39,739 nucleotides of DNA, from NCBI GenBank assembly GCA_036493475.1, contig DASXPS010000059.1, positions 1-39,739 of the forward strand, given 5' to 3'. Position 1 is the stretch's first letter. Each line of letters starts with the position of its first letter. A program made the translations under genes and the position numbers. The notes beneath the pieces were generated by a model. The model saw only the letters and a list, made by a program, of their open reading frames with translations. It did not search any database and was not told the origin of the DNA. Below, piece after piece: positions 8,393 to 16,536 of the stretch. The DNA is from Sporichthyaceae bacterium (GTDB lineage Bacteria > Actinomycetota > Actinomycetes > Sporichthyales > Sporichthyaceae).

Positions 8393-8421
8393 AGAATAAA
8401 TCGGACAAATCGCTAGAACAA
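8393..8421 (-). promoter_or_regulatory. probable leaderless promoter of the Rieske genes
   Basis: On the minus strand TTGTTC (8416-8421) and TATTCT (8393-8398) are separated by 17 nt, and the -10 box lies 7 nt before the ATG at 8385. Transcription would start at or next to the A of the start codon, which agrees with the missing Shine-Dalgarno. Leaderless mRNAs are common in actinobacteria. A TTGACA further upstream (8490-8495) has no matching -10. Confidence 0.55.
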
Positions 8422-8573
8422 GAGGTGAGGACTCGGCCGTATGGCTTTTTACGTCGGTCGTGGCCCGCGCATTCATCATGAGTTCACCTTGTCAAGTTGG
8501 CGTTGCACGTAACGCGTTTCCGCTGTCCTCATTGGGGTAGACACGGCCGCAATTTGCCGACATCGGGAGGTGC

Positions 8574-11417
8574 CTACTTACGGGAGAGCAACGGAGCCAG
8601 GAAACGTCCGGTGTGACTCTTCGAGCACTTGGCGACCTGCTCGGGAGTGCCGGCGACCACCACGGTGCCGCCGCCGGCGCCGCCCTCCGGACCCATGTCG
8701 ATGATCCAATCCGCGGTTTTCACCACGTCCAAGTTGTGCTCGATAACGATCACCGAGTTGCCCTTGTCGACCAGCGAGGTGAGCACGCCGAGCAATTTGC
8801 GCACATCCTCGAAATGCAGGCCGGTGGTCGGCTCATCGAGCACATAGACGGTCCGCCCGGTGGCCCGCTTCTGTAGTTCGGAAGCGAGTTTGACGCGCTG
8901 CGCCTCGCCGCCGGAAAGAGTCGGCGCGGGCTGACCGAGACGCACATAGCCCAAGCCGACCTGCACCAGCGTCTGCAGGTGTCGGGAGATCGCCGGGATG
9001 GCCTCGAAGAACTCCGCGGCCTCCTCGATCGGCATGTCCAGAACCTCGGCGATGGTCTTGCCCTTGTAATGCACCTCGAGGGTTTCCCGGTTGTACCGGG
9101 CGCCCTGACAGACCTCGCACGGCACGTACACGTCCGGCAAGAAATTCATTTCGATCTTGATGGTGCCGTCGCCGGCGCAGGCCTCGCAGCGTCCGCCCTT
9201 GACGTTGAAGGAGAACCGGCCGGGCAGGTAGCCGCGGACCTTAGCCTCCTGGGTCTGGGCGAACAGCTTGCGGATGTTGTCGAACACCCCGGTGTAGGTG
9301 GCCGGGTTGGACCGCGGGGTGCGTCCGATCGGTGACTGGTCAACGTGGATGGCCTTATCGACGTGCTCCAGGCCGTCGATGCGAATGTGTCGACCCGGGA
9401 CCTCCCGGGCGTTGTACAGGTGCCTGGCCAACGCGTTGTAGAGGATGTCGTTGACCAGGCTGGATTTGCCCGACCCGGACACCCCGGTGATCGCGACGAA
9501 GCAACCCAGCGGGAAAGACACCGTGATGTCCTGCAGGTTGTGTTCACGCGCCCCACGGACCGTCAGTTCCCACCCCTTCTGCGGCTTGCGCCGGGTCCTG
9601 GGTACCGGGATGGCACGGCGACCGGACAGGTAAGCCGCGGTCAGCGAGTCCTCGGTGGCGAGCAGATCCCGGTAGGGACCGGAGAACACGATCTGCCCGC
9701 CGTGTTCACCGGCGCCGGGCCCGATGTCCACCACCCAGTCCGCGGTGCGGATGGTGTCCTCGTCGTGCTCGACCACGATCAGCGTGTTGCCCAACCCCCG
9801 CAGCCGGATCAACGTGTCGATCAGCCGGTGGTTGTCCCGCTGGTGCAACCCGATGGACGGCTCGTCGAGCACATACAGCACGCCGACCAAACCCGAGCCG
9901 ATCTGGGTGGCCAACCGGATGCGCTGCGCCTCGCCACCGGCCAGGGTGCCCGCGGCCCGATCCAGACTCAGGTAGTCCAGCCCGACGTCGAGCAGGAAAC
10001 CCAGCCGCGCGTTGACCTCCTTGAGCACCCGCTCGGCGATCTGCCGCTCCCGCGGGCTCAACTCCAGCTCGCGCAGGAATTCCGCGCAGCCGGCGATCGG
10101 CAACGAGGCCACCTCGGCGATCGACCGTCCGCCCAGGGTGACCGCCAACGACACCGGCTTGAGCCGGGCACCCCCACAGGCCGGGCACGGCACCTCGCGC
10201 ATGTAGCCGGCGAACCGGTCCCGGCTGGCGTCGCTCTCCGCCTCCGCGTGACGCCGGCTCACCCACGGGATCACGCCCTCGAAACCGGTGTAGTACGAGC
10301 GCACCCGCCCGTAGCGGTTCTTGTACTTCACGTGCACCTGGTGGTTGTGGCCCTCCAGGATCGCCTTGCGGGCCTTGGCGGGCAGCTTCTGCCACGGAGT
10401 GTCCGTGCGGAAGCCGAGTGCCTCGCCCAACGCGGCGATCAGCCGGCCGAAGTACTCCGCGGTGTGCGCCGAGGCCCACGGCGCGACGGCGCCCTCATCC
10501 AGCGACTTCGACGGGTCCGGCACCACCAGCTCCGGGTCCACCTCCATCCGCGTGCCCAGGCCGGTGCAGTCCGGGCAGGCGCCGAACGGGGAGTTGAAGG
10601 AGAACGAGCGGGGCTCCAACTCCTCGAAGTCCAGGTCGTCGTAGAGGCAGGCCAGATGCTCGGAGAACACCCGCTCGCGGTGCGGGTCGTCCTCGGGCAG
10701 GTCGACGAATTCCAGCGTGACCAGCCCACCGGACAGACCCAATGCGGTCTCCACCGAGTCGGTGAGCCGGCGCTTGGCCGAGGACTTCACCGCGAGGCGG
10801 TCCACGACCACCTCGATGGTGTGCTTCTCCTGCTTCTTCAGCGTCGGCGGTTCGGTCAGCGGGTACACCACCCCGTCCACCCGGGCCCGGGAATAACCCT
10901 TCGACACCAGGTCCCGGAACAGCTCGCCGTACTCCCCCTTGCGCTCCCGGATCACCGGGGCGAGCACCTGGAACCGGCTGCCCTCGTCGAGTTCCAGCAC
11001 CCGGTCCACGATTTGCTGCGGGGTCTGCCGGGCGATCGGGCGACCACACACCGGGCAGTGCGGACGACCCGCGCGGGCGTAGAGCAACCGCAGGTAGTCG
11101 TAGACCTCGGTGATGGTGCCGACCGTCGAGCGCGGGTTGCGCGACGTGGACTTCTGGTCGATGGACACCGCGGGCGACAGGCCCTCGATGAAGTCGACAT
11201 CGGGCTTGTCCATCTGGCCCAGGAATTGCCGTGCGTAGGCGGACAACGACTCCACGTACCGGCGCTGGCCCTCGGCGAAGATCGTGTCGAAGGCCAGGCT
11301 GGACTTGCCCGACCCACTCAGCCCCGTGAACACGATCAGGCTGTCCCGCGGCAGATCCAACGAGACGTCCTTGAGGTTGTGCTCGCGGGCACCCCGGACG
11401 ATCAGCCGGTCGGCCAC
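8574..11417 (-). CDS. uvrA: excinuclease ABC subunit A
   Basis: UvrA is the damage-sensing ATPase that loads UvrB in nucleotide excision repair. From the GTG at 11417 ([15 protein letters not shown], the usual family N-terminus, with AAGGGG 5 nt upstream) it is 947 residues. The frame could be extended 12 codons to an ATG at 11453, less likely. Visible are Walker A of the first ABC domain (GLSGSGKS), the Zn module CPVC, the UvrB-binding region, further CxxC pairs (CPDC, CPACGG), the first signature (LAGGEAQRI) and Walker B ([10 protein letters not shown]), then Walker A of the second domain (GVSGSGKS), its Zn finger (CEAC...CEVC), signature (LSGGEAQRV) and Walker B ([10 protein letters not shown]). 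It is complete. It is divergent from the NIDO-protein gene and preceded downstream by a 188-nt spacer. Confidence 0.98.
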   Translation of the reverse strand: MADRLIVRGAREHNLKDVSLDLPRDSLIVFTGLSGSGKSSLAFDTIFAEGQRRYVESLSAYARQFLGQMDKPDVDFIEGLSPAVSIDQKSTSRNPRSTVGTITEVYDYLRLLYARAGRPHCPVCGRPIARQTPQQIVDRVLELDEGSRFQVLAPVIRERKGEYGELFRDLVSKGYSRARVDGVVYPLTEPPTLKKQEKHTIEVVVDRLAVKSSAKRRLTDSVETALGLSGGLVTLEFVDLPEDDPHRERVFSEHLACLYDDLDFEELEPRSFSFNSPFGACPDCTGLGTRMEVDPELVVPDPSKSLDEGAVAPWASAHTAEYFGRLIAALGEALGFRTDTPWQKLPAKARKAILEGHNHQVHVKYKNRYGRVRSYYTGFEGVIPWVSRRHAEAESDASRDRFAGYMREVPCPACGGARLKPVSLAVTLGGRSIAEVASLPIAGCAEFLRELELSPRERQIAERVLKEVNARLGFLLDVGLDYLSLDRAAGTLAGGEAQRIRLATQIGSGLVGVLYVLDEPSIGLHQRDNHRLIDTLIRLRGLGNTLIVVEHDEDTIRTADWVVDIGPGAGEHGGQIVFSGPYRDLLATEDSLTAAYLSGRRAIPVPRTRRKPQKGWELTVRGAREHNLQDITVSFPLGCFVAITGVSGSGKSSLVNDILYNALARHLYNAREVPGRHIRIDGLEHVDKAIHVDQSPIGRTPRSNPATYTGVFDNIRKLFAQTQEAKVRGYLPGRFSFNVKGGRCEACAGDGTIKIEMNFLPDVYVPCEVCQGARYNRETLEVHYKGKTIAEVLDMPIEEAAEFFEAIPAISRHLQTLVQVGLGYVRLGQPAPTLSGGEAQRVKLASELQKRATGRTVYVLDEPTTGLHFEDVRKLLGVLTSLVDKGNSVIVIEHNLDVVKTADWIIDMGPEGGAGGGTVVVAGTPEQVAKCSKSHTGRFLAPLLSRK

Positions 11418-11593
11418 ACCCACCCCTTCGACGACGCTGCTACTCCATGACACCGCGGCGGCCGGCGGGCCGCCGGAATCATCGTAGGCAAAGCCACCGA
11501 CAAAGTTCCCGGACGGAGCAATCGCGACGACTCGGGCCGGTCCGGGCCGGCAGCCTCGTGATGATCATGGTCGGACTGTCTTTGGGGGACGGC

Positions 11594-13915
11594 ATGCGCG
11601 GACTGACGCGCCGGTGGCGAGTGTTGGCCGTATCCGGGGTACTGGTGGCCGGGGTAATCGCACCGGCCGCAGCCGACTCCGGCCTGCCGGGCGTCCCACA
11701 GCTCGGCAGCAACCCCGTCTCGGCGCTGCTCGACCTGATCACCGACAACGGTGACGACGCCTTCCAACTGGGCTGCCGAGGCAACCTGATCGCACCCACG
11801 GACGACGGCTCCTCCCCCGCCGTGCCGCTTCCGTTCTCGCCGAACTTCTTCGGCACCCGCGGCCGGCTCTACGTCAACAACAACGGCAACGTGACCTTCG
11901 GCAGCGCGCGCCCTGACTTCCACTTCGATGACCTGTCCGCGGACACCGGCAACCCGATGATCGCGCCGTTCCTGGCCGACGTGGACACCCGTGACGTGTT
12001 CCACTCGCAGGCCGTCACCTACGGGGTGTCCACCGACCAGAAGGTGTTCTGCGCGGATTGGCCCGGCGTCGGTTCCTACAGCAACCATGGCGACAAGCTC
12101 GACAAATTCCGCCTGCTGCTGATCGACCGGTCCACCGACCCCGGCAACGCCCCCGGCGACTTCGACATCGTCATGGACTACGACTTCATCAACTGGGACA
12201 CCGCGGACGCGAAGGCGCCGGCCGTCGCCGCCGTAGCGCGGGCCGGCTTCTCCGATGGCACCACCGCCTCCAACCACACGTTCCAATTGCCCGGCTCGGG
12301 CACGCCCGGCGCGTTCGGGGACAGCGGACCGAACTCGCTGGCCGAGCACAGCCTGGTCACCCACGACCAGCACGTGACGAAGCAGGCGGACGGCCGGTAC
12401 GTCTTCGCGGTGCGCGGCGGGCAGCCGCTGCCCGCGGGTCAACCGCCGGAGGTCGCGGACATCACCATGCACACCGCGCAGGACGTCCCGCTGCAGGTGA
12501 AGGTTCCGGCCACCGATCCCGACGGGGACGTGATGGTGCTGCACTCGGCAACCGACGGCGAGCACGGCAAGGTGAACTGCGTCAGCGACCCCGAGGCGGC
12601 AACCGGCCCGATCCACTGCGCCTACACCCCGGCCGCGGACTTCCACGGCACGGACTCGTTCAAGGTCACCGTCGCCGACAGCCACGCCAACCAGGGCACC
12701 GGCACCGTCAACGTGGTGGTGGACGCGGTCAACACGCCGCCCACGGTGGTCACGCCGCAGAGCATGACCGTGTCGGTGACCCACACATCGACCCCGACCA
12801 CATCGGCGACCAACGCACCGACGCCGGTCACCGGCAATGTGCTGACCGGAGCGAGCGACCCGAACGGCGACGCCGTGACGCTGACCGCACCGCTGACCCC
12901 CACGCCCACCGGGCACGGCAGCGTGGTTTGCACCGCCGACGGCCGGTGCACCTACACGCCGAACGCCACCTTCACCAAGGGCAGCACCGACACGTTCACC
13001 TTCACCGCCGCTGACGGCAAGGGCGCATCGACGTTCGGCACGGTGAACATCGCCGAGCACAACGATCCGCCGACCGCCGTCTTCGGGGCCCGACTGCAAA
13101 CGGCGAGCAACTCCCTCACGGTGGCCTTCGACGGCTCCGGCTCACATGACCCGCAGGGGCCGGTTGCGAGCTACGCGTGGGACTTCGGCGACGGCAGCAG
13201 CGGCGTCGGGGTCAGCCCGGTGCACACCTACCCGCAACCGGGCATCTACCAGGTGCGGCTCACGGTGACCGACTCCGGCGGCCTCACCAACTCGGTCAGT
13301 CGGTCGGTCCGACTGATTGCGGGTAGTACGCCGGACCACGCCGGGACCGGCTCCGGCGACACCGGCGGCACCGACCCCGGTGACGCCAATCCCGGCAACG
13401 CCAACCCCGACAGCACCAATCCCGGTAGCGCCGGGCCCGACAGCACAAATCCCGGTAGCGCCGGGCCCGCCGGGCAGGTGCCCGATCACGGCCCCGCCAC
13501 CAACCCGGGCAATGCTCCGAGCCATGCGCAGCCGCAGGGCCGCGATTCCGGAAAGAGCTCACACCGGAGTGCTCGCCACGACCGGCTGGAGCTGGTGAAC
13601 ACCGGCGGCCAGGGGTACAACATGCGCGGCACCGTCCGCGAGGGCGACTTCCGCATCGAGCGCGTGGACGGGCAGATCCGCCGGATTACCGGCACCGGGG
13701 AGTTCGGCGACGGCTCGTCGGTGACCTTCAACCTGCGCGTGCGCGACGACCACGCCTTCGGCACGATCGCGATTCGCGACAGCGATGGACGTCTCGACCG
13801 CTTCCGCGTGGACGGGGTGCGCATCGTTGATCACGGCGACACGGTGGAGGGGCACGCGAAGTATCGGGACAACGGCAGCCGCTTCGCCTTCGCCATTGAG
13901 GATCGACGCCACTGA
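11594..13915 (+). CDS. large secreted NIDO / cadherin-like / PKD surface protein
   Basis: The start is the ATG at 11594 (GGGGGA just upstream), giving MRGLTRRWRVL with a Sec signal peptide cut near AAA-DS at about 27. The 773-residue protein shows, in order: a NIDO (nidogen-like) domain (about 50-280) with LYVNNNGNVTFG and IAPFLADVDTR; two cadherin/Ig-like repeats (about 284-378 and 380-490) each with DPDGD or DPNGD and CxYTP-type motifs; a PKD domain (about 495-575, YAWDFGDGSS ... HTYPQPGIYQVRLTV); a low-complexity linker of NPGNA/DSTNPGSAGP repeats (about 590-626); and a C-terminal beta-rich domain (about 650-773) resembling the small C-terminal modules of bacterial surface proteins. There is no LPXTG and no C-terminal membrane segment. 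It is likely extracellular, with adhesion or matrix binding inferred from domains. Confidence 0.88.
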   Translation: MRGLTRRWRVLAVSGVLVAGVIAPAAADSGLPGVPQLGSNPVSALLDLITDNGDDAFQLGCRGNLIAPTDDGSSPAVPLPFSPNFFGTRGRLYVNNNGNVTFGSARPDFHFDDLSADTGNPMIAPFLADVDTRDVFHSQAVTYGVSTDQKVFCADWPGVGSYSNHGDKLDKFRLLLIDRSTDPGNAPGDFDIVMDYDFINWDTADAKAPAVAAVARAGFSDGTTASNHTFQLPGSGTPGAFGDSGPNSLAEHSLVTHDQHVTKQADGRYVFAVRGGQPLPAGQPPEVADITMHTAQDVPLQVKVPATDPDGDVMVLHSATDGEHGKVNCVSDPEAATGPIHCAYTPAADFHGTDSFKVTVADSHANQGTGTVNVVVDAVNTPPTVVTPQSMTVSVTHTSTPTTSATNAPTPVTGNVLTGASDPNGDAVTLTAPLTPTPTGHGSVVCTADGRCTYTPNATFTKGSTDTFTFTAADGKGASTFGTVNIAEHNDPPTAVFGARLQTASNSLTVAFDGSGSHDPQGPVASYAWDFGDGSSGVGVSPVHTYPQPGIYQVRLTVTDSGGLTNSVSRSVRLIAGSTPDHAGTGSGDTGGTDPGDANPGNANPDSTNPGSAGPDSTNPGSAGPAGQVPDHGPATNPGNAPSHAQPQGRDSGKSSHRSARHDRLELVNTGGQGYNMRGTVREGDFRIERVDGQIRRITGTGEFGDGSSVTFNLRVRDDHAFGTIAIRDSDGRLDRFRVDGVRIVDHGDTVEGHAKYRDNGSRFAFAIEDRRH
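13411..13470 (+). repeat. 30-bp tandem repeat inside the surface-protein gene
   Basis: Two nearly identical 30-bp units (13411-13440, 13441-13470) encode DSTNPGSAGP and a variant. They extend an older 15-bp repeat (13376-13410) coding for DPGDANPGNA-type pentapeptides. The repeat makes the linker between the PKD and C-terminal domains and could vary in number between strains. Confidence 0.85.
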
Positions 13916-13945
13916 CCGGCACCGACCCGGGCCACACTGGGCGGC

Positions 13946-14433
13946 ATGATCCAACCGCTCGACGCCGACACGGTGGCCCGGGTCGTCGCGCAGATCGACA
14001 TCGCGACCAAGCGGTTCATCGATTCGGTGACCGCCCTGGATGACGTCGGCGTGCGTGCCCCGTCACTGCTGCCGGGATGGACCCGGGGCCATGTGGCCAC
14101 CCACGTCGCACAGCGCAATGGCAATGAACAACCTGCTGCACACCGCCGGCACCGGCGAGGACCTGCCCGCCTATCCCAGCGCAGTGGCCCGCGCCGAGGC
14201 CATCTCCGCCGGCGCGAACCGACCGCCGGCGCCGTTGGCAGCCGACCTGACGGACACCGCGGCGGCGTACTCCACCGCGGTGCGGGGGCTCGCGCTGGAC
14301 CGGTGGGACGTCGAGGCCGGTGAGAATCAGCGGGCCGCGGACTGCCCTGCTGGCCTGGGCGGCGGGGCGGTCGGCCGGGGACGGTCTGCAGTGCAGCGCG
14401 GACGTGCTGCCGATGCTGCCGCCGTGGCCGTGA
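13946..14433 (+). pseudogene. maleylpyruvate isomerase-like protein, frameshifted and internally deleted
   Basis: Three consecutive segments in three frames resemble one mycothiol-dependent maleylpyruvate isomerase-family protein. From ATG 13946 the first frame reads VVAQIDIATKRFIDSV and LLPGWTRGHVATHVA. Near 14110-14124 the homology moves to another frame (MNNLLHTAGTGEDLPAYPS, DTAAAYSTAVRGLALDRWDV). From about 14344 it moves to a third (ALLAWAAGRSAGDGL ... MLPPWP, stop at 14431-14433), which resembles the family C-terminus. About 70-80 residues of the middle, where the metal-binding His residues normally lie, are missing. So there is at least one frameshift plus an internal deletion. The full-length ancestor would be a cytoplasmic DinB-like fold thiol transferase. 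The downstream hydrolase keeps a good ribosome site, so the decay did not spoil it. Confidence 0.8.
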
Positions 14434-14469
14434 AGAATGGGAGCTCCGGATCCGGGCAAGGAGGCCAAC

Positions 14470-15126
14470 GTGCACACATATCACGGCAAGGTCAGCGTCG
14501 GCGGTCCGCCGGACGTCCGTGAACTGGCCGGGTTGATCATCACCAAGGTTGCGGTCGGCCCCATGGACAACAACTGCTACCTGCTGCGTTGCCGGGACTC
14601 CGGCGAGCAGCTCATGATCGACGCCGCCAACGACGCGCAGACGCTGCTGGGCATGCTGGGCGGTCCGCTGGAGCGGATCGTGACCACCCATCAGCACTAC
14701 GACCACTGGCAGGCGCTCGGCGAGGTGACGAAGCGCACCGGCGCGCGGACCACCGCGCACACGCTGGACGCCGAGGGGATCCCGGTAGCCACGGACGACC
14801 TGGTCAACGACGGCGACGAGATCGCCGTCGGTCGGGTCAGCCTGAAGGCGATTCACCTGGTGGGCCACACCCCCGGCAGCATTGCCCTGCTCTACGACGA
14901 CCCGAACGGCCACCCGCACCTGTTCACCGGCGACTGCCTGTTCCCCGGCGGCGTCGGGAACACCCAGAGCGACAGCGCGCGCTTCACTTCCCTCATCCAC
15001 GACGTGGAGACCAAACTGTTCGGCGCCCTACCGGACGAGACCTGGGTCTACCCCGGCCACGGCGGGGACACCACACTGGGAACCGAGCGGCCGAACCTCG
15101 CGGAATGGCGGGCTCGCGGCTGGTAG
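14470..15126 (+). CDS. metallo-beta-lactamase-fold hydrolase (glyoxalase II-like)
   Basis: The start is the GTG at 14470, 5 nt after AAGGAGG, giving 218 residues (VHTYHGKVSVGG). The two-metal site is complete: THQHYDHW (HxHxDH), GHTPGSIALLY (third His), LFTGDCLFPGGVG (bridging Asp) and VYPGHGGDTTLG (last His). This is the short MBL-fold family related to hydroxyacylglutathione hydrolase, likely cleaving a thioester or similar substrate in the cytoplasm. In streptomycetes a close relative lies beside uvrA and a maleylpyruvate isomerase-like gene, as far as I recall. Here the latter is a pseudogene, so a mycothiol-linked role may be lost or changed. The substrate is unknown. Confidence 0.9.
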   Translation: MHTYHGKVSVGGPPDVRELAGLIITKVAVGPMDNNCYLLRCRDSGEQLMIDAANDAQTLLGMLGGPLERIVTTHQHYDHWQALGEVTKRTGARTTAHTLDAEGIPVATDDLVNDGDEIAVGRVSLKAIHLVGHTPGSIALLYDDPNGHPHLFTGDCLFPGGVGNTQSDSARFTSLIHDVETKLFGALPDETWVYPGHGGDTTLGTERPNLAEWRARGW

Positions 15127-15146
15127 CCCCGACAGGAGAAACAGCG

Positions 15147-15554
15147 ATGTCCCCACACCCCAACGCGATCCGTATCCGTCAGATCTACCAGGCGCTGGGG
15201 GCAGGCGATGTGGGAGCTGTGCTGGAGGGCTTCGCCGCCGACACGCTGTTCCACATGCCGGGCTCGGGCGAGCTGGCCGGGGACCACAAGGGCCGCGACG
15301 GGGTGGCCAAGGTGGTCACTCATCTGATGGGGATCAGCGGCGGCACCATGGCCTTCGAAGTGCACGGCGTGTACGCCGACGCAGACCACGCCGCGGTCCA
15401 TCTCCGGGAGACCGCCACCCGCGCCGCGGACGGAGCGGTGCTCGACGTCGAGGAGGTGCACCTGCTCGCGCTCGACGCCGACGGGCGCATCCGCGAGTTC
15501 TGGGATCTCCCCGCCGATCCGGACGCCCACAATGGCTTCTTCGAGGGCCGATAG
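15147..15554 (+). CDS. SnoaL-like / NTF2-fold protein
   Basis: The 135-residue protein begins MSPHPNAIRIRQIYQALGAGD, with AGGAGA upstream and 20 nt from the stop of the MBL gene, so the two are probably co-transcribed. The pattern of an N-terminal helix (RQIYQALGAGDVGAVLEGF), FHMPGSGELAGDHKGRDGV and a final VHLLALDADGRIREFWDL sheet is that of the SnoaL-like polyketide cyclase/NTF2 superfamily, alpha+beta cones with a hydrophobic pocket. Members range from cyclases to ligand-binding proteins, so no reaction can be assigned. The 43 nt after the gene separate it tail-to-tail from vapC and hold nothing recognisable. Confidence 0.85.
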   Translation: MSPHPNAIRIRQIYQALGAGDVGAVLEGFAADTLFHMPGSGELAGDHKGRDGVAKVVTHLMGISGGTMAFEVHGVYADADHAAVHLRETATRAADGAVLDVEEVHLLALDADGRIREFWDLPADPDAHNGFFEGR

Positions 15555-15597
15555 CCCCGCGCCCCTGACAGTGCGTCACAAGGCTACGGTCTTGGGA

Positions 15598-15990
15598 TCA
15601 TGCTCCGGGTGAGGCGACCGTGAGGCCGAGGCCGCGAGCGGCGGCGATCAAGCGGTGGTCGTAGGCGATCAGAATGTCGGCGGCGACCCGGAGCGCCATC
15701 GTCAGATGCAGGGCATCCAAGCTGCGCAGGCCGGGGCCGGGGAGGATTCCGGCCTCCCGAAACACGGAGCGCGGCAGGTCGATCAGATCGAACCGCGACA
15801 GCACGTCGGTCGCCAGGGCTTGGTCCAACTCCAACCGCACCGCCATCCGCCGCAGTTCGGTCTCCGCCAGGGCACTCGACATTCGTTCATCGGACGCGGG
15901 CAGACCATCCAGATACGCCTTCAGCGCGGCCGTTTCCGCTTCGGCGACAAGCAGTTTCGCCGCGGCCGAGGTCTCGATGTAGTGCCTCAC
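15598..15990 (-). CDS. PIN-domain toxin, VapC family
   Basis: The 130-residue protein has the PIN-domain layout: N-terminal MRHYIETSAAAKLLVAE, a central acidic residue in SSALAETELRRMA, LRSLDALHLTMAL and a C-terminal ILIAYDHRLIAAARGLGL. VapC toxins are Mg2+-dependent RNases that cut tRNA or rRNA. Three or four carboxylates form the site; here the first position, usually Asp (Y-x-D-x-S), is Glu (YIETS), which appears in some VapC proteins and need not abolish activity. The start overlaps the stop of the antitoxin gene by 4 nt, the normal toxin-antitoxin arrangement. Confidence 0.88.
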   Translation of the reverse strand: MRHYIETSAAAKLLVAEAETAALKAYLDGLPASDERMSSALAETELRRMAVRLELDQALATDVLSRFDLIDLPRSVFREAGILPGPGLRSLDALHLTMALRVAADILIAYDHRLIAAARGLGLTVASPGA

Positions 15991-16232
15991 CGCTCCCCGC
16001 GCAGTTCGTCGAGCACGTCCCCGGTCCCCTCGGCCCGCGGCACGCTCTCGATGTTGGCGAACGGCCGATGGTCGGTGGCACGGCGCACGCTGAGGGGTTC
16101 CGGACCGGCGGGGGTCAGCAGGGCGACCACCTCACCGTGGTTGGTGATCTCGAAGGAAGCTCCCTCGGCAACGGCACGCAGTATTTCCGCGCTGCGATTG
16201 CGCAGATCGCGGTGCGCAATCTGTTCAGTCAC
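15987..16232 (-). CDS. Phd/YefM-type antitoxin, partner of the PIN toxin
   Basis: The start chosen is the GTG at 16232 with AAGGAGG about 6 nt upstream; a 99-codon reading from 16286 lacks such a site. The 81-residue product opens VTEQIAHRDLRNRSAEILRA and continues FEITNHGEVVALLTPAGPEP, the DNA-binding Phd/YefM fold, with a charged disordered tail (AEGTGDVLDELRGER) that would wrap the toxin. It should neutralise the PIN RNase and repress its own operon. Upstream, GCTACG appears twice in direct repeat (GCTACG-ATT-GCTACG, about 16247-16261), overlapping a possible -10 (TACGAT), and is a candidate operator. Confidence 0.88.
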   Translation of the reverse strand: MTEQIAHRDLRNRSAEILRAVAEGASFEITNHGEVVALLTPAGPEPLSVRRATDHRPFANIESVPRAEGTGDVLDELRGER

Positions 16233-16285
16233 GGCGGCCTCCTTCCCGTAGCAATCGTAGCACTTGCCCTCGTCCGGATACGACA

Positions 16286-16318
16286 CGAACCCCCGGACCG
16301 CAGGCGGCCGGGGGTTCG
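16286..16318 (-). terminator. strong hairpin after the ferredoxin gene
   Basis: Arms of 11 bp (16286-16296 and 16308-16318) pair perfectly and continue with a 3-bp stem and a CAGG loop after one bulged A. It is 18 nt past the ferredoxin stop and just ahead of the antitoxin gene, isolating the P450 operon from the toxin-antitoxin pair. Confidence 0.75.
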
Positions 16319-16335
16319 ATGGTGTTCGGGTGGGC

Positions 16336-16536
16336 TCAGTCGTCGACGAGGGTCAGCGCCTCGGTGGGGCAACCGTCGATCGCTTCCTGAACCACGTCCA
16401 TCTGGTCGTCCGAAGGATGCTCGCAGAGCACCGTCATCGAGCCGTCCGGCTGGATCTCGAACACGTCCGGTGCGGCGGCCTCGCACATGCCGAGGCCGGT
16501 GCACCGGTTGCGGTCGACGACGATCTTCTTAGGCAC
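16336..16536 (-). CDS. [3Fe-4S]-type ferredoxin, P450 redox partner
   Basis: This 66-residue protein (start GTG 16536, VPKKIVVDRNRCTGLGMC) has the pattern C-x5-C ... C-P (CTGLGMC and CPTEAL) of single-cluster ferredoxins; with three ligands in the classical positions a [3Fe-4S] cluster is expected. Such ferredoxins pass electrons from a reductase to the bacterial P450 encoded beside them. The start overlaps the P450 stop by 8 nt, so translation is probably coupled. No ferredoxin reductase gene is in the window. A strong hairpin follows. Confidence 0.93.
   Translation of the reverse strand: MPKKIVVDRNRCTGLGMCEAAAPDVFEIQPDGSMTVLCEHPSDDQMDVVQEAIDGCPTEALTLVDD

Noticed and set aside
8490-8495. 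TTGACA on the minus strand upstream of Rieske copy 3
   Set aside because: No TANNNT hexamer lies at a suitable distance, and a better promoter is next to the start codon.
9345-11450. 701-codon plus-strand open frame over uvrA
   Set aside because: It is antisense to UvrA and shows no recognisable domain.
11402-13099. 565-codon minus-strand open frame over the NIDO protein gene
   Set aside because: The composition (runs of G, R, V, H, D) is a shadow of the real frame, and the plus strand has clear domains and a signal peptide.
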